The notes below the pieces were generated by a model, which saw only the letters and a program-made list of their open reading frames with translations, was not told the origin of the DNA and ran no database searches. Shown one piece after another: positions 49,045 through 59,297 of a DNA stretch of 64,000 bases (within the stretch, counting starts at the first letter, position 1; the number at the start of each line of letters is the position of its first letter). Both the position numbers and the translations under genes were made by a program. Source of the DNA: Fibrobacteria bacterium (GTDB taxonomy: Bacteria > Fibrobacterota > Fibrobacteria > UBA5070); the NCBI GenBank assembly GCA_020633825.1, contig JACKCV010000004.1:1-64000 (forward strand), read 5' to 3'.

Positions 49045-52000
49045 TCAGGGGAGAGGGACGTCCCATCCGAAGGGATAGAGCTCGTTCACCAGGGTCCAGT
49101 CCGACGACTCGCCTTCGCTCGCCAGATTCTGTCTCAGCACCAGCCGGAGCGTGTAGACTCCAGATGCCGCCAGATCGCCGTCCTGGCTGAGTCCGCTCCA
49201 TGCCACCCGCACCTGGTACCGGTCCCCGACGTCGGTGGGGATGCGCCCCTGCCGGAAGGATTCCGCGACGGGATCGAGGACGACCGAGGAGACGAAGGTC
49301 CCCAGATTGTCGTAGACGATCGCGACACCCCTCAAGGGCTGGTTCGTCGTGATCGTCGGCCCGATCTGGCGTCGGATCCTGTCGGAATCGACCACCAGAC
49401 CTGTCCCCAGATCACGCCAGGCTTCCTCCCCTGCGGCCCGGACCTGGACCTGGAACGCCTCCTGGCCGGGATTCCAACCCTGGTACCGCAGCATCCTCGG
49501 CTGGAATTCCACCTCGAACCGGGGCGGCCTCCGCCCGAATTCCACCGGAACCCGGCGGGCGGGATCCTCCTGGGCGTTTCCGAACAGGTCGGTCACGGTC
49601 CCGGCCGATGCCGGAGCGAGCCGAAGGGAATCTCCCCGGCGAAGCCGCGAGGACGCCGCCCCTTCGGGATCCAGCAGGAGGATGGCGCTCCTTCCATCCT
49701 TCTCCACCGTGGAGCGGACGGACTCCAGGTCCGAATCCACCCCGTTCCTGCGCAGACGCAGCAGGGGAGGACGCCCGTCCCAGCGGATCTCCTCGCTGAT
49801 GTCCACCCGCAAGGTGTCGAAATCCGAATCCGAGGCACCATAGCGCAGGACCGCCCGGGTCAGGACGGGAGGAAGGCGATCGAAGAGCGGGAAGGCGAGG
49901 TTCCCCCCGTCGGAGGCCATCCAGGCGAGATCCGTGCGATCCGAAGCCGTCGCACCGACCTCGAACGGCCCCACGGCGAGGCGGCTCACCAGCGGATCCT
50001 CCCCGAGCGCCCACCCATCCTTCCCGACGGAGGCGGTATCAAGCGTCCCGTCGCGGGAGGGCCACAGGAAGACGAAGGCTTGGGTCGTCCGGGGCTTCCT
50101 CCCCCAGTGCAGCTCCACGGTCTCCCCGGCTCCGTCCCCGTCCAGATCGAGCAAGAACCCCGCGGTGGGGGGGCGATCCCCTCCCATGACCTCCACGCCC
50201 GGATGGTATTGCGCCGGGGAGAGTCGGGCACGATCCTGGAAACGCCCGTTCCGCAGCGGACGGATGGAATCCCCCGGAACCACGGAGAAGGTGTCGACCA
50301 CCACTCTCCAGGACAACGCATCCGCCCCGATCGCCCCGGATTCCACCGGAAGGATCTCCCATGCGGGCTTGCGGATCTGGAGCCATTCGCCGAGGGCGCC
50401 CGCCGTCACCGGTTCGGAGAACACGAGATCCAAGGTATCGAACCCAGGCCCGTATCGCAGCCCCGCCCGCAGCAGGTTGGGACCGACGCTGTCCTGGAGC
50501 TTGCCGATGGACTCGACGACTCCGAGCCTGCGGAGGGTCGCCGTCCCCGCTCCTTGGGAATCGGAACCCCGCGTCGCTTCGAAGGCGAATGGCGGCACCC
50601 GGACGACCAGGATGGAGTCCCCCTCGCCTCCCGTCACACCAGCCGACCTCGCGGAGTCGTCCGAGCCGAAGAGGATGTCCACCGAATCGGGAGATTCCCC
50701 CGCGCGGAGCCTGCGGGGGAAGGCGAAGACCACTTCGTCGGCCCTCCCATCCTGATCGGAATCGCGAATCCAGGAAAGGAGGGGGCGGACGGGTCGACGC
50801 AGGATCCCCACCTTCCGCCCCAGCTCCGGACAAGTTCCCGCGGGATTCCCCCCGAGATCGGAACGATCGACCAGACGGACCTCGTCGCCCTCGCGAAGGG
50901 CTCCGGCGGGCACGGTGAGGACCCACATGCCGGAGCTTGGATCCACGAGCCGGAATCCGTCCATGGCGGGCGAGGCCACGGGCGCCCCCCCGCGGAGGAT
51001 CTCGACAGGAAGGGTGGCCGCCGGCACGCCCAGAGGCTCTCCGACCCAGACGAACAGGGTGTCGAGCGGATGGCCATCCAGGTTCTCGACGATCTTGGCC
51101 GAATCGATCCAGGGGCCCACGGAATCCGAGAGTCCCACGAACGTCCGACGAACGGCTCCGCTACCGTCGGAAACCGGAACCACGGCCCGACCCGACCAGC
51201 CCGACCCATCCTCCAGTCCGAGGAGGGGCACCACCAGGGTCCGGGAAGCGCTTTCCCATCGCGTGGAATCCCCCCGGACGCGGAGCACGACGGAATCCCC
51301 TCCCGCGGAAAGAAGGAACAGCGAATCGTCTCCCGGAGACGTCCCGGCCAGGTCCCGGTCGAATCGGATCCTCGCCTCGAGGTCTCCTCCGCACGACCGG
51401 AAGATTCCGCCCGCCAGGGGAACGGGCCAGGCGGAAGGAGACCAGACACGGGCCCGGGAGGAATCCCGATCGTCGGCGGCATCCACGTACAGCAGATCCA
51501 GGGTATCCTCCGGAGGGACAACCAGCACGGTCCCCGTTCCCGGTGCCCGCACGACATCCATCGGGAGGGAGACGAACACCCCGGTGGACAACCCGGTCTC
51601 GGTGAGGATCAGGGTATCCACCCTCCCGGTCCGTCGGTTGGTCGCCCGGACCCTCACGACCTCGACACGGGCTCGATCCGTGTTCGCGTTGCCGTCCTCC
51701 AGCCGCACAACCAGTCGGGAACTGTCCGGAACGACCCTGGCCACGGGAAGGCCGGACGGATCGAGGGCCACCAATGCCGACTTGGTGAAGTTCGACAGGA
51801 AGTTCACGAAATAGTTGCGATCGACGAAGGCGCACCCGCTTTCCAGGCAGGTGGTCGAGCAGGTCGGAGCCCCTCCGAACAGGGTGACGTTCACCTGCTG
51901 CCCGCCGTTGTGCATCGGAACCGCGATGTCGATGGCGAAGTCGCGGGTCGCGGGATCCCACACCGCCGCACGCGCTCGTTCGGCGTCGGACAGGCGGATT

Positions 52001-55000
52001 CCGTTCACCCAGATGTCGGTGATGGCTCCCTTGGCCGCGGGGGTGAGGCGATCGTGCACTTCGGCCCGACCGGTCACATGGACCGCCTTCCCGCCCGCCA
52101 GGTCCACGACATTGCCGTCGGGCACGTTCCAGGGAGGTGCGAAATCCGCGGTGAGCACCCAATCCGTGCGCTTGGTGGCGTTGAGGGATGCGCTCGGGCT
52201 GAATCCGTAGACGAACTCGCCCTTTCGGTAGACCACGACATAGGGGTTGGGCTCGATGGTCCAGGGGAAGTTGTCCACGTCCTCCTTCCCCGCGACGGGG
52301 ACACCTCCGTAGTCGACGGGATCCCCGGCCGCGACGGAATGCGGACGCCAGCTCCAATCGGAGGCGCCCAGGGCCTTGGTGGGCGGCTGGTTGAGCAGAT
52401 CGTCGTTCCAGGGGAGATTCCGTTTCACGAACAGCACATCCAACCGGAAGCGAGCCCCCGGCTCCATCTGGGTGGCACCGGTGGGGATCGTGAAGAACCA
52501 GTCGCACACCCCGGCGGGATCGCAGGAACCGGGAACCCGCACGGGCTTCTGACCTTGGAGCAGGTCGTCCACGGTCTGCTTGAACGCGGAATCGATGAAT
52601 CCGTCGGACTTGTACTTGAACCCGATGTCGACGCGTCCGGCGAAATCGGCCATCGTCGAGGAATCCCCGCGCATGTAGATCCGGAACTCCAGGGAATCGT
52701 AGGCGACCACGTCCTGGTTCACCACCAGCATGCCCATGGCGGGAAGATCCCCCCAGGTGTAGGTCGTGGTCCGCACATCGAACAGGACGCTTTTCACCGG
52801 AGTGGTGAACGAGTAGTAGGCACCCCCGTTGTCGTCCCAGACACCATCGGATCCGACGCTGAACCGGTAGGTCGTCTTCTCCTCGAGCCCCCCGATCTTC
52901 ATGCGGTGGAATTTCACCGGGACACCCGCCTCGTCCCCGAACTGGTAGGAGCTCGGCGGGACCTCTGCCCCGTAGCGGATCTCCGATTCGTGCTCCCCGT
53001 CGGGAGTGTACCAGAGGATCTCCGCGGAGTCCGAGGTGACGTTGCAGACCTTCACGTTGGCGATCACCGCCTTGGTGGAGGGGGTCGCCTTGGTCCTGAA
53101 CCCGAAACGCGAACCGTTCCCGAAATGGGTCTGGAGGCGGACATTTCCGTGCGGATCCACGCTCCGGGTGGTGAACCAGTACGGGGTGTCGGGGGTCAAT
53201 CCGCCGATCTGGAAACGATGGGACATCCCCGGGGAATCGGACGCGATCCGGCGGGGGAAGGCGAGCGAATCGAGCCCGAGGTTCAACTCCACATCACCCC
53301 ATTCGTCCAGCAGCACGGTGACGATCGCGGAGGTGTCGGAAACGTACACGACCTTCACCTGGGCCAGTGGTCCCGCCGTGTCGACCTGGTCGAACGCCAA
53401 TCCCATGGCGGGGATGATCATGGTCGCCGCACCATCCAGGCAGGTTTCCGTGAATTTGTAATCGTCGTAGTGGTCCACTCCCCAGACCCCGGAGGCATCG
53501 GGAGCCTTGCCCCCGTACACCGCCCCCGTCGGGACCACGTACTTGTAGAAGTTCCCCGGCGTGTTGCGCCCTTCCGGATTGGCGGCCCGGTGATGGGGAT
53601 GGTTGGGATTCTTGTCGCCCAACCCGAGGATCATGGACATGTCCCAGGGATTCACGCCCAGGAAGAAATCCATCTGACGAACCAGCAGCCGGCGCACCTC
53701 GTCCCGTTTCCAGTCGGTGTTGGCCGGATTGTTCGGCAAGGGCCGTCCTTCCAGGTCTCCCGTGACGTCGTAGTAGAAGAACAGCTCCGAGGAATTGCCC
53801 GCCTGGTAGCGGTTCCAGACCCAGTCCTGCTGGGTCTTCATGGAGAACCAGGTGGGGTCGAACTTGAGCACGTTGCCTTTCCATCCCAGGTCGGATTTCG
53901 GCAAAACGATCGATCCCGACCCGCTTCCGACGTCGGCGAGGTTGCAGATCAGCGTGAACACCACTTTCTCCTGGAGGCGGCGCCTCTCGAGTTCGCTGCG
54001 CACGCCGAACGCCCTGGCCTGGGCGGAATCGCGCAGAATGAGCTTGTGGAAGGCGTACAAGGCCGCGGAGTGCACGCTTCCCCAATCGTGGTTGGCCAAC
54101 CCCTTGAGCAAGGTGGGATCCGTCGCGGCCATCCATCCCCCTTCGAAACTGGTCCAGAAGGCGGGCGAACCCTTGTCGCCCAGGCTCTTGTCGTAGGCCA
54201 GGTCCTTCAGGTACGAACTGTCCCCGGTGGCCCACAGCAGGAAGACCGCCGCCAAGGCCAGGTCGTCGTGATTGGTTCCCGATCCGTTGTAGGCGGGAGT
54301 GTTCGTGGAACGATCCGGATTCGCCCGCGCCTCCGCGTAGAACGACTTCGCGGCTTCCAGAGCCCTGCGGGCATAGGCGGAGTCGTAGGGACGATACAGC
54401 TTCGAGAGGACCGCGAGACCACCCGCGTACGGAGCCAGGATGTTGGCGCCCAGCTCCACCCGAAGCGCGCGCGAGGTCGCCCCTCCTCGATCCAGTGGCA
54501 TGGCGTCCTGGAGTTCGGGCCTCCCCCACCATTGGTGATCCTTGCCGAAATCCCCCACGGAGGTCACCGTGCTCGCGACCGTCTTGCCGGAGGCTTCGTA
54601 GGACTTCAACGCAAAATCGCCCCCGACCTTCAACTCGCGCAACACATCCGGGATCCCATCCCGACGCAAGGTCTGCCCGTGGTTGGCGGCGTAGTGGTCC
54701 TGATCCCGTTCCTGGAGACTGCTCGCCAGGGTCGCCAGCATCGCCATGGAATACCCCATGGTGATCCCTTCCTTCAGGTGGTCCCCGCAGTCGTACCATC
54801 CCCCGGAGTGGGAACCGGGGGTTCCGTCCAAGGAACCATCCCGGGTATGGGAGAACTTGTGGAACCAGGACGGTTCGAACCCCGACCTCTGGATTCCGAA
54901 GAATTTCAGGAGTCCATCGCGCACCATTCCGTACACGTTGTCGTCCACCACGAAACTTGCGGAGGTGTCGGAACCGGCCACCAGACGGTACGGCCCGCCT

Positions 55001-55446
55001 GCGGGAAGGGACTCCGGAAGTCTCCCTTGGGCGAGGGCGCCGGAGACGATCGGACTGTTCATGATGTACCGGGTGTCTCCGCCGGTGGCAAGTCCGGCCC
55101 AGTTCGATGACCGGACCTTGATGGATCCCGCCACGTTGGTCCCGATGGGGACCAGCGTCCCGATCCCACCCGGAACATCCGAGCCCGTCGCGGCATCGAT
55201 GACCTTGAAGGATGGACTCGTGCCGACTCCGTAGACGAAGGCCTCCCCCCGGCCCACATCGGCGGTGCGGTACCCCGCCTGGTTCACACGCAACCGCGAG
55301 ATCCGGATCAGGACCGAATCCCGCACCTGCTGGTCGGTGGTGTCGTTCAAGGGGTTGCGGATCGCATCGAAGGGCATGGGGTCGGAATGCCCCCGGGTCG
55401 CACCCATGACCAGGAGGACCAGCAAACTTCGCAGAAGTCGGTTCAC
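49045..55446 (-). CDS. Very large multidomain GH9 endoglucanase
   Basis: Protein of 2,133 residues. Signal peptide (1-20); an Ig-like CelD_N domain (about 45-170, RLRVNQAGYR); a GH9 catalytic domain (about 175-685) with GGWYDCGDHLKEG (base D219/D222), LGVNPWDMSMILGLGDKNPNHPHHR, and E667 in KFTETCLD as acid. Two fibronectin-III-like domains follow (about 695-890). The remaining 1,200 or so residues hold several beta-sandwiches, including three that share a D-x3-P-x7-10-DTL-x-V pattern (beginning DSVGPWID, DSVGPNLL and DRLPPVLT). The C-terminus (VYDNLGTFVSSVVLD to GVYTLRLVLRQN) resembles a FlgD-like surface-attachment module. The GTG at 55446 has GGGAG 8 bases upstream. It should cut cellulose or mixed glucan at the cell surface. 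Confidence 0.92.
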   Translation of the reverse strand: MNRLLRSLLVLLVMGATRGHSDPMPFDAIRNPLNDTTDQQVRDSVLIRISRLRVNQAGYRTADVGRGEAFVYGVGTSPSFKVIDAATGSDVPGGIGTLVPIGTNVAGSIKVRSSNWAGLATGGDTRYIMNSPIVSGALAQGRLPESLPAGGPYRLVAGSDTSASFVVDDNVYGMVRDGLLKFFGIQRSGFEPSWFHKFSHTRDGSLDGTPGSHSGGWYDCGDHLKEGITMGYSMAMLATLASSLQERDQDHYAANHGQTLRRDGIPDVLRELKVGGDFALKSYEASGKTVASTVTSVGDFGKDHQWWGRPELQDAMPLDRGGATSRALRVELGANILAPYAGGLAVLSKLYRPYDSAYARRALEAAKSFYAEARANPDRSTNTPAYNGSGTNHDDLALAAVFLLWATGDSSYLKDLAYDKSLGDKGSPAFWTSFEGGWMAATDPTLLKGLANHDWGSVHSAALYAFHKLILRDSAQARAFGVRSELERRRLQEKVVFTLICNLADVGSGSGSIVLPKSDLGWKGNVLKFDPTWFSMKTQQDWVWNRYQAGNSSELFFYYDVTGDLEGRPLPNNPANTDWKRDEVRRLLVRQMDFFLGVNPWDMSMILGLGDKNPNHPHHRAANPEGRNTPGNFYKYVVPTGAVYGGKAPDASGVWGVDHYDDYKFTETCLDGAATMIIPAMGLAFDQVDTAGPLAQVKVVYVSDTSAIVTVLLDEWGDVELNLGLDSLAFPRRIASDSPGMSHRFQIGGLTPDTPYWFTTRSVDPHGNVRLQTHFGNGSRFGFRTKATPSTKAVIANVKVCNVTSDSAEILWYTPDGEHESEIRYGAEVPPSSYQFGDEAGVPVKFHRMKIGGLEEKTTYRFSVGSDGVWDDNGGAYYSFTTPVKSVLFDVRTTTYTWGDLPAMGMLVVNQDVVAYDSLEFRIYMRGDSSTMADFAGRVDIGFKYKSDGFIDSAFKQTVDDLLQGQKPVRVPGSCDPAGVCDWFFTIPTGATQMEPGARFRLDVLFVKRNLPWNDDLLNQPPTKALGASDWSWRPHSVAAGDPVDYGGVPVAGKEDVDNFPWTIEPNPYVVVYRKGEFVYGFSPSASLNATKRTDWVLTADFAPPWNVPDGNVVDLAGGKAVHVTGRAEVHDRLTPAAKGAITDIWVNGIRLSDAERARAAVWDPATRDFAIDIAVPMHNGGQQVNVTLFGGAPTCSTTCLESGCAFVDRNYFVNFLSNFTKSALVALDPSGLPVARVVPDSSRLVVRLEDGNANTDRARVEVVRVRATNRRTGRVDTLILTETGLSTGVFVSLPMDVVRAPGTGTVLVVPPEDTLDLLYVDAADDRDSSRARVWSPSAWPVPLAGGIFRSCGGDLEARIRFDRDLAGTSPGDDSLFLLSAGGDSVVLRVRGDSTRWESASRTLVVPLLGLEDGSGWSGRAVVPVSDGSGAVRRTFVGLSDSVGPWIDSAKIVENLDGHPLDTLFVWVGEPLGVPAATLPVEILRGGAPVASPAMDGFRLVDPSSGMWVLTVPAGALREGDEVRLVDRSDLGGNPAGTCPELGRKVGILRRPVRPLLSWIRDSDQDGRADEVVFAFPRRLRAGESPDSVDILFGSDDSARSAGVTGGEGDSILVVRVPPFAFEATRGSDSQGAGTATLRRLGVVESIGKLQDSVGPNLLRAGLRYGPGFDTLDLVFSEPVTAGALGEWLQIRKPAWEILPVESGAIGADALSWRVVVDTFSVVPGDSIRPLRNGRFQDRARLSPAQYHPGVEVMGGDRPPTAGFLLDLDGDGAGETVELHWGRKPRTTQAFVFLWPSRDGTLDTASVGKDGWALGEDPLVSRLAVGPFEVGATASDRTDLAWMASDGGNLAFPLFDRLPPVLTRAVLRYGASDSDFDTLRVDISEEIRWDGRPPLLRLRRNGVDSDLESVRSTVEKDGRSAILLLDPEGAASSRLRRGDSLRLAPASAGTVTDLFGNAQEDPARRVPVEFGRRPPRFEVEFQPRMLRYQGWNPGQEAFQVQVRAAGEEAWRDLGTGLVVDSDRIRRQIGPTITTNQPLRGVAIVYDNLGTFVSSVVLDPVAESFRQGRIPTDVGDRYQVRVAWSGLSQDGDLAASGVYTLRLVLRQNLASEGESSDWTLVNELYPFGWDVPLP

Positions 55447-55780
55447 GTCGTTGCTCCCAAGTTGGGCTTCCAATCAGCCGGAAAACTTTTTTTGCTCTTT
55501 TCCAACTGAGGATAGACGAGATCGACCGTCCAAGAGATCCGTTGGGGAAAACCCAAGACGATTGAGAACGCTGAACGCGCACAGATCACAAACTCCCGGA
55601 CTTCGATGCCGAAACCGGTTGTTTTTACGTGCCGATGCGGAGATCGAAGCGATCGAACCTCGCCCCGACTTGGCCTTTTCGGCTCACCGGAAGGGCCGCG
55701 AGGTCACCCGGGAAGCCGACGGTCTCCCGGATGGCCCGCGGGGCAGCCCGAACCACGGCCGCCCGATCGCCCTTCCCCGG
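55447..55780. other. Intergenic region upstream of the GH9 gene
   Basis: In these 334 bases the only promoter-like feature towards GH9 is TATCCT near 55512 (minus strand), with an A-rich leader (GAGCAAAAAAAG). A weak 6-base hairpin after the LOG gene stop may end that transcript. I see no gene in it. Confidence 0.3.
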
Positions 55781-56647
55781 TCAATCCCGATTGGTGTCGG
55801 GATTCAGGATCGCAGGGGCGGGCAATTCGGAATCGTACCCGACCCTGGGCGTCTGCAGGTGGATGTCCTTCAACTGCGAAGTGAGGTGCTGGAAGGCATC
55901 GTCCACGCTGTCGGACCAATGCCACAGCTTCAGATCTTCCTCGTCGATCATCCCGGTGTCGATCAAGTGCTGGAAGTTGATCACCTTCTCCCAATACTCC
56001 CTCCCGAACACCACCACGGGACGGGGGCGATCGAGCTTCCGGGTCTGGGCCAGGGTCAGGAGCTCGAACATCTCGTCGAAGGTCCCGAATCCCCCCGGGA
56101 ACACCACCACCGCCCGGGCACTGTGGACGAACCAGTACTTGCGCAGGAAGAAATAGTGGAATTGGAACTCGAGTTCCGGAGTGATCCAGGGATTGGGATG
56201 CTGTTCGAAGGGAAGCGAGATGTTGAGCCCGACGCTGGGAGCTCCCGCGTCGTGGGCCCCCTGGTTGGCGGCTCCCATCATGCCGTGCCCGCCTCCCGAG
56301 CAGATGATGAGTCCGTGCTTGCCGTTGGTCGACCAGGTGGACAGCCTGCGGGACAATTCCCGGGCCTTGTCGTAGTAGTGCGCCATGGCGGCCAAGCCCT
56401 GGATGCGGGCGAGCTCCTTGCCCTTGGTCCCCTTCCGGGTGGCCTCGGCGAGCATGGTCTCGGCATCCTCCGTGCAGGGAGTGCGCGCCGAACCGAAGAA
56501 GACGATGGTGCCGTCGACCCCGGCCTTGCGCAGCCGCATGCGGGGTTCGGTGAATTCTGCGAGGATACGCACTTCGCGCGCCTGCGGGGAATGCAGGAAC
56601 TCGAGATTTTCGTAGGCCTTGGGGACTTCTTTGCCTTCGTGCGACAT
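55781..56647 (-). CDS. LOG-family (TIGR00730-like) nucleotide-monophosphate phosphoribohydrolase
   Basis: Protein of 288 residues of the LOG / lysine-decarboxylase-like family. SGGGHGMMGAANQGA (117-131) binds phosphoribose and PGGFGTFDE (184-192) is the signature with catalytic Glu. Members release bases from nucleoside 5'-monophosphates; plant and some bacterial ones activate cytokinins, and PpnN degrades AMP and GMP. The long type with an N-terminal helical extension (first 45 residues) is common in non-plant bacteria. The ATG at 56647 is chosen because GGAGGT lies 6 bases upstream; an ATG at 56659 is close by. Cytosolic, single gene. Confidence 0.92.
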   Translation of the reverse strand: MSHEGKEVPKAYENLEFLHSPQAREVRILAEFTEPRMRLRKAGVDGTIVFFGSARTPCTEDAETMLAEATRKGTKGKELARIQGLAAMAHYYDKARELSRRLSTWSTNGKHGLIICSGGGHGMMGAANQGAHDAGAPSVGLNISLPFEQHPNPWITPELEFQFHYFFLRKYWFVHSARAVVVFPGGFGTFDEMFELLTLAQTRKLDRPRPVVVFGREYWEKVINFQHLIDTGMIDEEDLKLWHWSDSVDDAFQHLTSQLKDIHLQTPRVGYDSELPAPAILNPDTNRD

Positions 56648-56820
56648 CTGGACCTCCATGGACGCCGCGGTCTGCCGGCGTCGCGCTTCACTCACCATTG
56701 TACAGGAAGGGAGGCCGCTGCGCCAGCGAAACCGGAGGCGTCCCGCCTTTCCGTCAGTTTCCGACCACGAACCCGCCGACGCGACGTCCCCGAATCCCCC
56801 CGGTGCGGAGGGACGCGGAA

Positions 56821-58065
56821 TCACTCGTAGTGCAGGGCGACCACCGGATCGAGCCGGGAGGCGCGGATCGCGGGCCACAACCCCGCCAGCACCCCCACCA
56901 GGAGCGAAACTCCGAAGGCCATCGACGCCCCGGCCAGATCGAAGACCGGGCGAATCGAGAACGCCTCCTGGAGTTGCGCCCCGAACAGCGGCGGAAGGGC
57001 GCCCAAGGTCATTCCGAGAATCCCCCCGAGGCTCGAAAGCACCACCGACTCGACCAGGAACTGGACGAGGATCTGGGCCCGGCGCGCCCCCAGCGCCTTG
57101 CGCACCCCGATCTCCCGCACCCGGTCGTGGTACCCGGCCAACATGGTGTTGAAGATCCCCAGGGCCCCCACCGACAAGGACAGGATCGCGACCACCGCCA
57201 AGAGCAGGGAGATGTTTCCCACCATGCGGGTCATCTCGGATAGGAATTGGAACAGATCGACCGAAACGTCCTCCACCCCCCGATGCTGCTCCTTAAGGAT
57301 TTCCTCCAGACGAGGGAGGAGGATCGAGGTGCTCTCCGGGTTCTCGATCCGCATCTGGAGGTTCGACACCGTCCCGAAGGGCTTCTGGTGACGGGCCTCC
57401 ATCGCCTTCCAGGGGATGGCCACCGTGATGCCGTTGCGTCCCCAGTTGTTTCGCTTGAACCGGAAGGCCCCCGCGATGACGTAGGGAACCCCGTCGGCCA
57501 CGATCTCGGAACCGACCAATTCCCGACCGTGGGCGCGTGCGATGGAATCCCACCTCGAGCCGAGGGTCCAGCCCACCAGGGCCACCGGACGTCCTTGGGC
57601 CCAGGAGGCGGAATCGGGCATCTCTCCCTGGTAGACGATCGCCGACACGTCCTTCACCAGGTAGTCCCGGTCGCAGCCCATGAGGAAGACCCGTTCGGAT
57701 CGCCCCAGGAAGGAGGCGCGCCCGAAACCACCCGAAGTCGGGAGGGGCACCACCCGGGAATCGGTGGAACCGTCGATCGCCTCGCCGTCCTCCAGGCGCA
57801 GTCCGGGGGAGCGCGAGAAGAGCTTGCCCTGGAGGGCATCTTCGGGTTCGTTCGACCGGACCATCATGCGGCCCGCGCCTCCCATGTCGGCCACGGATTC
57901 CCGGACCATGGCTCGCAGCCCGCCGATGAAGGCCAGGATGGCGGCCAACGCGCCGACCGCCATGGCGACGCCGGCGATGGACAACCCCGAGCGCAGCGGC
58001 TGGGAGCCGATCTCCTTGAAGGCGGCTTGGAACCCCAATCCGATGCTTCCCGACAACTTCCTCAT
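56821..58065 (-). CDS. MacB-type ABC transporter permease (second copy)
   Basis: Protein of 414 residues. One N-terminal membrane span (SGLSIAGVAMAVGALAAILAFIGGL), a large periplasmic MacB_PCD domain (about 55-275), then three C-terminal spans forming the FtsX domain (ISLLLAVVAILSLSVGALGIFNTM; SVVLSSLGGILGMTLG; MAFGVSLLVGVLAGLWPA). Motif REIGVRKALGARR is the FtsX/MacB coupling loop. Its start overlaps the end of the other permease by four bases. Together the two permeases would form a heterodimer driven by the ATPase at 59294. Last gene of the operon. Confidence 0.9.
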   Translation of the reverse strand: MRKLSGSIGLGFQAAFKEIGSQPLRSGLSIAGVAMAVGALAAILAFIGGLRAMVRESVADMGGAGRMMVRSNEPEDALQGKLFSRSPGLRLEDGEAIDGSTDSRVVPLPTSGGFGRASFLGRSERVFLMGCDRDYLVKDVSAIVYQGEMPDSASWAQGRPVALVGWTLGSRWDSIARAHGRELVGSEIVADGVPYVIAGAFRFKRNNWGRNGITVAIPWKAMEARHQKPFGTVSNLQMRIENPESTSILLPRLEEILKEQHRGVEDVSVDLFQFLSEMTRMVGNISLLLAVVAILSLSVGALGIFNTMLAGYHDRVREIGVRKALGARRAQILVQFLVESVVLSSLGGILGMTLGALPPLFGAQLQEAFSIRPVFDLAGASMAFGVSLLVGVLAGLWPAIRASRLDPVVALHYE

Positions 58066-59297
58066 GCCCGCATCGCCTCCACGGGGTCGAGCCGGGATGC
58101 CTTGAAGGCGGGAAGCAGACCCGAGGACACGCCGACCCCGAGCGCCAACGCCACCGCCACCGCCAAATCGGCGAAGGTGAGCCGGGGCTGCCACGGCATC
58201 GCACCCGCTGGAATGAAACTGGGAACCAGACCGACGAGGCAACCCAGGACCCCTCCGGCGGTGGCCACCAGCAGGCTCTCGAGCAGGACCTGGCGGAACA
58301 CCAGGACCGACGGTGCCCCGAGAGCCCGCGTGGTCCCGATCAAGCGGACGCGGGCCGCCAGGGAAGACAGCTGGACGTTCAGGATCCCGATTCCACCCGA
58401 CAGCAACGAAACCAAGGCGATCATCCAGGTGACGACCCGCATGGTCAGCAGAGTCTTCTGGGAATTCTCCAGGAGATCCGAATTGTCCGAGACGTCGACA
58501 TCGGGAACCCCCCGATGGATGGCGAGGAACGCCACCCGGAGGTCCTCCGTCGCCTGGGCCACCAGGGACAGATCCGAAACGCGCGCGCGCAACGAACCCA
58601 GGGGAGGATCGGCGATGCCGCGCACCCGGCGATACCACGAGAGTGGCACGGCCACCTCGCGGCTGCGGCGATCGAAGGAGCTTTCCACCTTGAAGATCCC
58701 CGCGATGCGGACCGGACGATCGGCGACGAGGATTTCCTTGCCCAACGCGCCTTCCCGTCCTCCCAGCCTTTCCACCACCCGCGGACCCACGACCGCCAGA
58801 GCCTCGCCGGATTCCCAGCGGGACTCCCCGAGATCGACGGCGGTGTCGATCTCCATGCCGAGGACCTCGAAGCGCCTCCACGTCGAGGCGGCTCCGAAGG
58901 CGAAGACCCGTTGCCCCCGGAGTTTGATGCTGCCGCGGTCCAGATCGATCTCGGGCACCCACGCATCGAAGACCGGAAGTCGATCGCGCAGGGCGGCCAC
59001 GTCGGACAGTCGCAGTCCCTGGGACCGCGCGAACTGGGCATCCTGGAAGGCGTCGATGGAACGGGCGGGCGAGGCCTGCAGGATCTGGGCACCTCCCATC
59101 CGCAGGTACATCGCACGATTCTGGTCCTCCATGCCGCGGGAAAGGGAATTGAGGACCAACAGGGCACCCACCCCGAGGAACACGGCCCCCGCCGTCACGA
59201 CCGAACGCAGGAAATGTCCGCGGACCTCCCCCAGGGCGAGCTGGAGCGGCAGCAGCCAGCCACGCGCCGCACGAGCGCGCCCGCCGGAGAGTCTCAC
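58062..59297 (-). CDS. MacB-type ABC transporter permease (first copy)
   Basis: Protein of 411 residues with the same layout as its neighbour: an N-terminal span (SVVTAGAVFLGVGALLVLNS), a periplasmic domain, and a FtsX domain with three spans (VVTWMIALVSLLSGGIGILNVQ; VATAGGVLGCLVGLVPSFI; LAVAVALALGVGVSSGLLP). The coupling loop reads VRLIGTTRALGAPS. The GTG start overlaps the ATPase stop (GTGA). Split permeases encoded beside a single-domain ATPase are typical of MacAB-like tripartite exporters of peptides, lipids or antibiotics; the substrate is unknown. Confidence 0.9.
   Translation of the reverse strand: MRLSGGRARAARGWLLPLQLALGEVRGHFLRSVVTAGAVFLGVGALLVLNSLSRGMEDQNRAMYLRMGGAQILQASPARSIDAFQDAQFARSQGLRLSDVAALRDRLPVFDAWVPEIDLDRGSIKLRGQRVFAFGAASTWRRFEVLGMEIDTAVDLGESRWESGEALAVVGPRVVERLGGREGALGKEILVADRPVRIAGIFKVESSFDRRSREVAVPLSWYRRVRGIADPPLGSLRARVSDLSLVAQATEDLRVAFLAIHRGVPDVDVSDNSDLLENSQKTLLTMRVVTWMIALVSLLSGGIGILNVQLSSLAARVRLIGTTRALGAPSVLVFRQVLLESLLVATAGGVLGCLVGLVPSFIPAGAMPWQPRLTFADLAVAVALALGVGVSSGLLPAFKASRLDPVEAMRA

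Noticed and set aside
54865..54895. GGTTCGAACCCC string resembling a tRNA 3' end
   Set aside because: It lies within the GH9 coding frame (antisense) and has no cloverleaf around it.
47614..55110. Open plus-strand frame of nearly 7.5 kb opposite the GH9 gene
   Set aside because: High G+C with biased third positions leaves antisense frames open by chance; its translation is Arg/Pro/Gly-rich without domains, whereas the minus strand encodes clear GH9 motifs. The same holds for the long frames opposite dnaE and FtsH.
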